From Lentisphaeria bacterium (GTDB lineage Bacteria > Verrucomicrobiota > Lentisphaeria > Victivallales > Victivallaceae): DNA of 64,000 bases. Of this stretch, positions 57,170 through 64,000 are shown one piece after another; positions within the stretch are counted from its first letter, which is position 1; every line of letters begins with the position of its first letter. Position numbers and translations under genes: made by a program. The notes beneath the pieces are model-generated. The model did no database searches. It saw only the letters and a list, made by a program, of their open reading frames with translations, and was not told the DNA's origin. Location: contig CP091727.1 in the NCBI GenBank assembly GCA_022009855.1, positions 930,001 through 994,000 on the forward strand, in the 5' to 3' direction.

Positions 57170-58639
57170 GTGAACTACAATCCGATTCTGATCGCTCTGC
57201 TGGCCGCCTGGATGTACTCCGGCGTTTATGTGTTAGGCTACATCGACCGGCGCGAAACCGTACCGGTACGCGGGCGTGAATGGCTCAATCTGGCGGCGCT
57301 CCTCGCCGGTCCGGCGGTCATCGCAGTCTTCTTTCTGTACGACTTCTGGAGCCAGGTGAAGGAGAATTTCGACTCGATTTTCCGGAAGGTCAACGCAAAA
57401 CGGTACGATGTGGAGATCGAACTGCGGGACTCGCGGGGCCAGCCGGTGCTGGAATCCGGCCAGCACGGGGAGTCCGGTGAAGCGATTCTCCGCCTCAAGC
57501 ACCTGCTCTACGATGCGCTCTCAAGGCGCGCCAGCGACATCTTCTTCGATCCGAAGCCGAACGGGACCCTCGCGGTCCGGTTCCGGGTGGACGGCGCGCT
57601 CCGGCTGGTCGAAGAGATGAACATCAACCTCGGTGCCAGCGTAGTCAGCGCAATCAAGGTGGCCGCGGGTATGGACATCACCGAAAAGCGGCGTCCGCAG
57701 GATGGCGCTTTCAGCGCGGAAAGCGCGAAGGGGCCGGCATCGTTCCGCGTCGCCAGCGTCGGAGCATTCGGCGGCGAGAAGATCACCGTCCGGGTGCTCG
57801 CATCCAGCGCCGGCCCGATCACGCTGCGCGACACCGGCCTGACCGGAGAGAATCTCAAGATCATGCAGAACGCGGTCCGGATGCCCTCCGGCATGATCCT
57901 GATCTGCGGCCCCACCGGGAGCGGCAAGACCACTACGCTCTACGCCCTGCTCCAGGCGATCGACTATTCGCTCAAAAACGTCATCTCCATCGAGGATCCG
58001 ATCGAACATGTCATGGAGAACATCAGTCAGATGGAGGTCAACAACAAGGCCGACATCACCTTTGCCAAGCTGCTGCGCAACGCCCTGCGCCAGAATCCGG
58101 ACATCATCTGCCTCGGTGAAATCCGCGATGAGGAGACCGCCGAAGTATCGGTTCACGCCGCCCAGACCGGCCACCTCATCATCGCGACCGTGCACAGCAA
58201 CGACAATCTCGGCACCATCGACCGGCTGATCAACCTCGGCGTACCGCTGCGCAGCGTCGCCGCGACGCTGCAGCTGATCGTCTCCCAGCGGCTGGTGCGC
58301 CGCCTCTGTCACTGCAAGGAGCATGCGGAACTTGCGCCGGAGTATGCGGAATATTTCCGTCAGGCGGGGCTGAGTCCCCGCAACGTCTGCCGTCCGGTCG
58401 GCTGCCGCGACTGCGACGGCACCGGATACGCCGGCCGGGTCGCCATCTTCGATCTGATGGTGATGAACAACGCTCTGCGCTCGGCCCTGGAGGCCGAGAA
58501 CGCCACCCTCAGCAGCATCAAGGAGGAGATCGAACGCGAACACGGCAGTTCGATCATGGCCTACGAGGGATTCAAGCTGGTGGAGGCCGGGGTCACTTCG
58601 GTCGAGGAAGTCGAACGCGTAACGCTCAATCTGGAGTGA
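57170..58639 (+). CDS. GspE/PilB-type secretion ATPase with membrane-anchored N-terminus
   Basis: 489 residues. Residues 1-62 contain two hydrophobic segments (about 4-24 and 41-58) in place of the usual soluble N-domain. The ATPase core is complete: Walker A GPTGSGKT (247-254), Asp box (EDPIEHV), Walker B IICLGEIRDEE (312-322), His box TGHLIIATVHS (333-343), and Cys at 380, 382, 407, 412, 415 for a zinc site. It likely powers assembly of pseudopilins such as those in this window. GTG start at 57170. Frame intact. Confidence 0.88.
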   Translation: MNYNPILIALLAAWMYSGVYVLGYIDRRETVPVRGREWLNLAALLAGPAVIAVFFLYDFWSQVKENFDSIFRKVNAKRYDVEIELRDSRGQPVLESGQHGESGEAILRLKHLLYDALSRRASDIFFDPKPNGTLAVRFRVDGALRLVEEMNINLGASVVSAIKVAAGMDITEKRRPQDGAFSAESAKGPASFRVASVGAFGGEKITVRVLASSAGPITLRDTGLTGENLKIMQNAVRMPSGMILICGPTGSGKTTTLYALLQAIDYSLKNVISIEDPIEHVMENISQMEVNNKADITFAKLLRNALRQNPDIICLGEIRDEETAEVSVHAAQTGHLIIATVHSNDNLGTIDRLINLGVPLRSVAATLQLIVSQRLVRRLCHCKEHAELAPEYAEYFRQAGLSPRNVCRPVGCRDCDGTGYAGRVAIFDLMVMNNALRSALEAENATLSSIKEEIEREHGSSIMAYEGFKLVEAGVTSVEEVERVTLNLE

Positions 58640-58646
58640 AGAACCT

Positions 58647-59464
58647 ATGGAAATGCTGATTCTCTGGGGAGTGCCCATCCTTGCCGCGCTGACCGGACTG
58701 AACCGCCGTCTTTTTCAAAGCTACCTCACCTTCTGCAACCTGCTCTTCGCAGTCTATGTCGGAATCTGGAGCGAGCCGCTGATCAGCGGCCTCTACTCCC
58801 TTCCGGCGGAAGCGGCCGCCTTCAAACCGGCCGCTTCGATGCTGGTCGCCGCCTTCGCCACCTGGCTGGTGCTCTTCAAGGTGGTCGAGCAGCTGCGCCC
58901 GGACACGCCGCGGGAATTCAACTTTCCCGCTCCGGTCGACAAACTCGGCGGCGGAGTCTGCGGATTTCTTTCCGGTATGGTTCTGATCAACTTTCTCGCC
59001 TTCCTGCTCTGCACCGTACCGCAGAAACAGGCGGTCGCCGGGATCGTCGCGCTGCCGGAACTGGAACGTGCCTCCACCGCCTCGCTGGTTTCGATCAGCA
59101 ACGCGGTCGACCGGGCGAGTTTCCAGCGTGACGCCGACCGGGACCGGCTCGCCCCGCTGCTGGAGCTGGCCCGCAAAGCGGATCCGCCACCGCCGGAGGA
59201 GGAGGAAGCCGTTCCGGTGCCGCTGAATCCGAAGGGAGAAACGGCGGGAAAGGCGGAGGCGCCGACCGAAGAAACAGCAGCAGCGCCCTCTGCCGAGCCG
59301 GCAGAGGAACCGGCGGAGGAACCGGCGGATGAGCCGACGGAAAAACCGGCCCCGCAGAATCGGAAACCCCTGACCTTCCAGCAGTCGATCGTAAAAAAGC
59401 GATACCCAACGCGGAGGTGCGCGAGGGGCAGATTGTCGTGGAAACCCCGTTGCCGGAAGAATAA
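58647..59464 (+). CDS. CvpA-family membrane protein with Glu/Pro-rich tail (frame break)
   Basis: About 272 residues. Four membrane helices in the first ~130 residues, with GVCGFLSGMVLINFLAFLL typical of CvpA (colicin V production protein). The tail holds repeated EPAEEP units, a low-complexity cytoplasmic or periplasmic spacer. Adding one A to A6 (59393-59398) gives the end KAIPNAEVREGQIVVETPLPEE. It starts 8 bases after the GspE-like gene, a coupling worth noting. Confidence 0.78.
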
Positions 59465-59472
59465 ACGTTTCC

Positions 59473-61054
59473 ATGAATACGGTTCTCCGCAATTTTTCCG
59501 TCAACGCCCTCACTGCGCCCGCTGATATCGACGATCGGATCGGGGCGCTCGCGGCGAAAGCACTTCGAATCGCCCCGGCGGCGCTGCTCGACTGGCGGAT
59601 TCTCGCCAAAAGCATCGACTCCCGGCGGGGGACACCGCAACTGGTCTACACCCTTCTGATCGAGGTGGAGGAGCGTTCCGCCGCCGCGCGGAAACTGGAA
59701 CCGGTTCCACCGGAAATGCTCGTCCATTCGCAGCCCCCCGCCTGGAACTGCCGGAAACCACCCTGCGCCATCCGCTGGTGGTCGGCACCGGCCCCGCGGG
59801 AATCTTCGCCGCCCTCGCTCTCGCCATGGCTGGAACCCGGCCGATCATCCTCGATCGCGGCCCGGAGGTGGAAACCCGGTTCGCACAGGTACGGCGATTC
59901 CTCGAAACACGCGAACTTGACGAATCCGGCAACCTGCTGATCGGCGAAGGGGCGCCGGAACTTTCTCCGACGGAAAACTCTACACAGGGACCCGCGACGG
60001 CAACTCCGGCTTCATCCTGAACGCCTTCGCCGAAGCGGGCGCTCCGGCGGAGATCCGCTACCTCAAACGCCCCCACATCGGCTCGGATCATCTGCGGCTC
60101 GTCGCCGCCGGTCTGCGGAAACGGATCGTCTCCCTCGGCGGAGAGTTCCGCTTCGGCACGGAGGTTGCCGGCCTGCTGCTCAGGGATGGACGCTGCCGCG
60201 GCGTCGTCACCGCGGCGGGCGAAGCGATCGAAGCGCCCCTCACGCTGATCGCCCCCGGACTCGGCGGCCGCGCCCTCACCCGGAGGCTCCGGGAACAGGG
60301 AGCGACGGGAGAATTCAAACCCTTCCAGATCGGCTGCCGCATCGAACACCCTCAGGAATTCATCGACCGGCGACAGTACAGAATCACCGGCTCGCGGCCG
60401 GAGGCGCTCGGCGCCGCCGAATACCACATGGTCTCCCATCCCCGGCAGGCGCCGGGAGTGAGCACCTTCTGCATGTGTCCCGGCGGCGAAATCCTCAATG
60501 CCACCGCCTGGCGCGGCCGCTCTCTCACCAACGGCATGAGCGACTATGCCCGTGACGGAGAGTTCGCCAACAGCTGCCTTATCGTCACCTTTCCGCCGGA
60601 GAAGTTCGCCGGTCCCGACGCGGCGTATGACCGGCTTGAAGCGCCTCGAACGGGCCTCCTTCGAACTGGGGGGAGCGACTACACGCTCCCGGCTCAGGAC
60701 GCCGCCGCGTTTCTCCGCCGCAGAAACGGGCTTTCAAGCCGCGCCACCAGCTGCCGCTGGGGCCTTGTACCCGGCCGGATCGACCGGCTGCTGCCGGAGG
60801 AGCTCGCCGCCGGAATCGCCGCCGCCCTCACCCATTTCGACCGGATCATGCCCGGATTCATCCGGAACGGGAAACTGGTCGGGGTCGAAACCTGCGTCTC
60901 CAGTCCGTTCCGCTTCCGCCGCGATCCGGAGACGCTGGAATCCTCGCTCTCCGGGCTCTATCTCTCCGGCGAGGGAGCCGGATGCGCCGGAGGAATCATG
61001 TCCGCCGCCGCCGACGGGCTCCGGATTGCACTGGCGATGCTCCGCCGCGGATGA
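59473..61054 (+). CDS. FAD-dependent dehydrogenase, COG2509-like (frame breaks)
   Basis: About 527 residues. Starts with a ~90-residue ferredoxin-like domain, then VVGTGPAGIFAALAL (dinucleotide motif), GEGGAGTFSDGKLYTG, and a late GLYLSGEGAGCAGGIMSAAADGL that contacts FAD. Breaks: C missing at 59734-59739, G missing at 59949-59952, and a compensating pair near 60631 and 60668-60673 that restores LKRLERASFELGG. Function of this family is unknown. It follows the CvpA gene by 8 bases. Confidence 0.83.
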
Positions 61055-61071
61055 TTTTTCCGGATTCCCTC

Positions 61072-61100
61072 TTGACACTGTGCGCCTTGCGGTGTATATT
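61072..61100 (+). promoter_or_regulatory. rpsU promoter
   Basis: Perfect -35 TTGACA (61072-61077), 17-base spacer, TATATT (61095-61100). About 45 bases of leader precede rpsU; the leader carries GGGGGTGA as ribosome binding site. Confidence 0.85.
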
Positions 61101-61151
61101 GAGAAATTGCATGTTAAAAAACCAACGTATCGCAAAGGGGGTGAATCAGTC

Positions 61152-61319
61152 ATGGATACCGAAGTCCGCGTCAAGAAAGGCGAAATCATCGACCGCGCTC
61201 TGCGCCGCCTGAAAAAGAAGCTCGACAAGGAAGGCACCCTCAAGGAACTCCGCAACCGGCGCCACTACGAGAAGCCGAGCGAAGTCAAGCGCCGCGAAGC
61301 CAAACAGCGCCGCCGCTGA
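61152..61319 (+). CDS. rpsU: 30S ribosomal protein S21
   Basis: 55 residues, very basic. EIIDRALRRLKKKLDKEG and LRNRRHYEKPSE are the family pattern; the tail is KRREAKQRRR. ATG 61152 follows GGGGGTGA. Single-gene unit with its own strong promoter and terminator. S21 helps 16S rRNA base-pair with mRNA in initiation. Confidence 0.96.
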   Translation: MDTEVRVKKGEIIDRALRRLKKKLDKEGTLKELRNRRHYEKPSEVKRREAKQRRR

Positions 61320-61340
61320 CCACCATCACCGGTTGTTTCG

Positions 61341-61382
61341 GGCGGTCCGGAGCGTGTCAGCTCCGGGCCGTCCGATTTTTTC
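61341..61382 (+). terminator. rpsU terminator
   Basis: 14-bp stem with two G-U pairs, GGGCGGTCCGGAGC with GCTCCGGGCCGTCC, 6-base loop, then T6. 21 bases after the stop. Confidence 0.85.
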
Positions 61383-61392
61383 CGTTTCCGAC

Positions 61393-61421
61393 TTGCAGTT
61401 GGGTCGAGAACGGGGTATAGT
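61393..61421 (+). promoter_or_regulatory. tyrS promoter
   Basis: TTGCAG (61393-61398), 17-base spacer, TATAGT (61416-61421), 36 bases before ATG 61458. Confidence 0.7.
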
Positions 61422-61457
61422 ATTCGCTTCGAACAATCAATCACTTTTGCAGGCATC

Positions 61458-62755
61458 ATGAACATCTATCAGGAACTCAAAGCACGGGGCTTCTGCTACC
61501 AGCAGACCGACGAGGAGGCGATCGAAAAACTTCTGACCACGGAACAGGTCAGGTTCTACGTCGGCTTCGACCCGACCGGCAACAGCCTGCACGTCGGCCA
61601 TCTGCTGCCGGTGATGGCGATGCGGCTGCTGCAGAAGGCGGGGCACATTCCGATCGTGCTGGTCGGAGGCGCGACCGCGCAGATCGGCGACCCCTCGGGG
61701 CGGATCTCCGCCCGGCCGATGATGACGCTCGAAACCATCGAGGAAAACGTCCGCTGCCTGCGGGCGCAGCTCCGGCGCTTCATCGACGACGCCGAGGGGA
61801 AGGCGCTCTTCGTCAACAATGCCGACTGGCTCTGCAAAATCGGCTACATCGAAATGCTCCGCGAAGTCGGCGGCATCTTCAGCGTCAACCGGATGCTGGC
61901 GCAGGAGTCGGTCAAGTCCCGGCTGGAAAACGGACTCTCCTTCCTCGAATTCAACTACTCGATCCTCCAGGGGTACGACTTCTACATCCTCAACCGCGAC
62001 CACGGCTGCAAGCTCGAAATGGGCGGGCAGGACCAGTGGGGGCAACATGGTCGCCGGAACCGAACTGGTCCGCCGCAAGAGCGGGAACGAGGTTCACTGC
62101 ATGACCATTCCGCTGCTGATGAACAGCAGCGGGCAGAAGTTCGGCAAGACCTCCGGCGGGGCCAACGTCTGGCTCGACGTCAACCGCACCAGCGTGTTCG
62201 ACTACTACCAGTTCTGGCGCAATTCCGACGACGCCCAGGTCGAGAAGCTGCTGCTCTACTTCAGCGCTCTGCCGATCGACGAGGTGAAGCGGCTCTGCGA
62301 CCCGGCCGGGAACATCAACCGCGCCAAGGAGATCCTCGCCTACGAAGCGACCTGCCTCGCCCACGGGGAAGCCGCCGCGCGGGAAGCGTTCGTCACCGCG
62401 GGAAGCCGGTTCGGATTCGCCGATCCGGAGCGGAAGATTCCCACGACCAGTTCGATCCTCTCGGTGGAACCGGTGCGGATCACCGCGGAGCTCCCGGTCG
62501 CCGAAATCGATCCGGCGGAAATCGCCGGTCCGGAAGGCGTCACCGTCGCCCGGCTGCTGGTCCTCGCCGGACTCTGCAAAAGCAACAGCGACGGGCGGCG
62601 GCTGATCCAGGGCGGCGCGGTTTCGATCGATGACCGGAAAATCACCGATCCGGTGGCGGCGGTTCGGAGCGCCGATTTCGGCGAAAACGGCCTGGTGCTC
62701 CGCGCCGGCAAGAAAAAACTTTCGCCGGGCAGTGCTCAAACAGCAGGAGGGCTGA
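61458..62755 (+). CDS. tyrS: Tyrosyl-tRNA synthetase (frame breaks)
   Basis: About 431 residues. Class I signatures HVGHLL (HIGH) and KFGKTS (KMSKS); YVGFDPTGNSLHVGH and GGQDQWGN are characteristic of the bacterial TyrRS subclass. C-terminal S4 domain: RLLVLAGLCKSNSDGRRLIQ. Breaks: extra G in G5 (62038-62042), extra A in A6 (62713-62718), after which the protein ends KNFRRAVLKQQEG at 62755. Charges tRNA-Tyr. Confidence 0.94.
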
Positions 62756-62940
62756 GGGGGGCGGATCACCGGTCGGAGAAGGAATGCGGCACGGGAATGC
62801 CGCCTTTGCGGCGGCGAATGAGAAAAATCCCGCTTTTTTCTGTGAAAAGTGTTGAATATCCGCATTTTTGGCGCAATATTATTAAAACGACATTGTTGAA
62901 CATTGGAAACCAAACATAAGAGATTTCAGGAGAACAGAAA

Positions 62941-63240
62941 ATGACCAAGCGTGATCTGGTGGTTAAGATTGCACGGGAAACCGGTTTTATTCAGAACGAC
63001 GTTGCGGAAGTGGTCCAGAAGACGCTCGACTACATCGCCGAAGACCTGATCGCCGGCAACACCATCGAACTGCGCAACTTCGGCGTATTCGAGATCAAGG
63101 TCCGCAAGAGCCGCAAGGGGCGCAACCCCAACCAGCCGAAAAACGAAGTGATCATTCCGGAGCGGGCGGTCGTGAAGTTCCGCGCCGGCAAGGAGCTCAA
63201 GGAAGCGGTCGAAAAGCTCAACCCCGCCCAGTTCAAATAA
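62941..63240 (+). CDS. HU/IHF-family DNA-binding protein
   Basis: 99 residues. TKRDLVVKIARETG at the N-terminus, ELRNFGVFEIKVRKSR and the arm sequence RKGRNPNQPKNEVIIPE give a standard HU/IHF fold with the conserved Pro in the DNA-inserting loop. AGGAGA precedes ATG 62941. Frame intact. Likely a nucleoid protein; whether a homodimer or an IHF half cannot be told. Confidence 0.94.
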   Translation: MTKRDLVVKIARETGFIQNDVAEVVQKTLDYIAEDLIAGNTIELRNFGVFEIKVRKSRKGRNPNQPKNEVIIPERAVVKFRAGKELKEAVEKLNPAQFK

Positions 63241-63262
63241 GCTGGGTCGCGATGAGACAGTT

Positions 63263-63306
63263 ACACGCCTGACGGAGAAATTCCTCGTCGGGCGTGGTTT
63301 ATTTTT
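63263..63306 (+). terminator. Terminator after the HU-type gene
   Basis: ACACGCCTGACGGAG pairs with CTCGTCGGGCGTGGT around a short loop, followed by TTTATTTTT. 23 bases after the stop. Confidence 0.75.
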
Positions 63307-63368
63307 AACGGTCCGCTCCGGGCGCAGCTCCGCCGGACCGACGGCATCAACAACACGGGAACAGTTCC

Positions 63369-64000
63369 ATGGCAAACTTTGCCCCACCGCCGGGAACGGC
63401 GGATATCTTCGCGGCGGAGGCGCGGCGCTGGCGCACCCTTGAGAATACCGCCGCCTCGGTATTCTCCCGGTACGGCTACGGCGAACTGCGCACCCCCATT
63501 TTCGAATATACGGAAGTCTTTCAGCGCGGCCTCGGCGGCGAAACCGAGGTGGTTCAGAAAGAGATGTACACCTTCGAGGACCGCGGCGGACGCAGCCTCA
63601 CCCTCCGGCCGGAAGGCACCGCGGGCGTCATGCGCGCCCTCTCCAACACCGACGTCCTCAACGGCGTCGAACAGCGCGTCTACTACTGCGGGCCGATGTT
63701 CCGCGGCGAACGGCCCGCCGCCGGACGCCGCCGCCAGTTCCACCAGGTCGGCGTTGAAAACGTCGGCCGGGTTGCGCCGCTCATCGACGCCGAATGCATC
63801 GCCATGCTGATGGAGTTCCTGCGGGAGCTCGGCATCACCGATGCGAAACTGGCCATCAACACCCGCGGCGTCACCGCCGACCGCGGTCCGGCCGGAGAGC
63901 TGCTGCGCAACTACTTCGCAAAATACATCGACACCATGTGCGATGACTGCAAAGCCCGGCTCGAACGCAACGTCTGGCGCATTCTCGACTGCAAGCAGGA
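63369..64000 (+). CDS. hisS: Histidyl-tRNA synthetase (partial, runs off the right edge)
   Basis: First 210 residues. GTADIFAAEARRW, motif 1 (YGYGELRTPIFEYTEVF), RGLGGETEVVQKEMYTF, LRPEGTAGVMRA (motif 2 start), and RGERPAAGRRRQFHQVGVE. Then the linker CDDCKARLERNVWRILDCK with paired Cys, common in PVC/Bacteroidetes-type HisRS. ATG 63369; no stop before the window ends. Charges tRNA-His. Confidence 0.93.
   Translation, partial: MANFAPPPGTADIFAAEARRWRTLENTAASVFSRYGYGELRTPIFEYTEVFQRGLGGETEVVQKEMYTFEDRGGRSLTLRPEGTAGVMRALSNTDVLNGVEQRVYYCGPMFRGERPAAGRRRQFHQVGVENVGRVAPLIDAECIAMLMEFLRELGITDAKLAINTRGVTADRGPAGELLRNYFAKYIDTMCDDCKARLERNVWRILDCKQ

Noticed and set aside
59281..59345. Tandem repeat in the CvpA gene as a possible CRISPR or minisatellite
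   Set aside because: The repeats are coding Glu/Pro triplet units within one frame, with no spacers. No CRISPR array or cas gene is seen in the window.
62776..62815. GCGGCA/TGCCGC hairpin after tyrS as a terminator
   Set aside because: It is followed by a GC-rich stretch rather than a T tract, so it is not listed as a terminator.

Overview
The window looks like chromosomal DNA of a Lentisphaerota bacterium (Victivallales-like). The grounds are three pseudopilins with the H-x9-DG motif next to carbohydrate genes, winged-helix regulators fused to LacI-type sensor domains, the general character of the 16S gene, high GC content, and Gram-negative envelope genes (LpxL-like acyltransferase, phosphatidylserine synthase and decarboxylase). 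The assignment is inference; no database search was possible.

Layout. 1-4.0 kb: a HAD phosphatase, zinc phospholipase C-like/NPCBM protein and pseudopilin operon, with a divergent regulator. 4.2-9.6 kb: pgi, an acyltransferase, an orphan protein, a second pseudopilin and a polysaccharide deacetylase. 9.7-13.8 kb: a MoxR-DUF58-membrane protein-VWA (Bat type) operon. 13.8-17.5 kb, minus strand: phosphodiesterase, coaB, a sugar-nucleotide epimerase, pssA and psd. 17.7-23.6 kb: a complete minus-strand rRNA operon (16S, tRNA-Ile, tRNA-Ala, 23S, 5S) with three tandem promoters. 23.7-32.9 kb: a second regulator, an IS element, a third pseudopilin, two beta-helix proteins and a GH38 alpha-mannosidase. 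32.9-46.4 kb, minus strand: nucleotide-sugar dehydrogenase, NtrC-type regulator, speD, a SurA-like chaperone, cdaR-cdaA, folP, gyrA, xseA and lysS. 46.6-51.2 kb: a membrane pyrophosphatase and metG. 51.3-56.1 kb, minus strand: a glycosyltransferase, comEC, a lipoprotein and a lactonase. 56.3-64 kb: rsmE, a GspE-like ATPase, a CvpA protein, an FAD enzyme, rpsU, tyrS, an HU-type protein and the start of hisS.

Two themes stand out. First, a cassette of sensor regulator, secreted or accessory hydrolases and pseudopilin occurs twice (0-4 kb and 23.7-32.9 kb). It suggests substrate-specific use of pseudopilins in glycan or phospholipid use. Second, about 55 single-base breaks of reading frame interrupt some 28 genes, including indispensable ones, nearly all in homopolymers. 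I annotate these as single genes with frame breaks. Sequencing or assembly indels are the simplest explanation, and raw reads would settle it.
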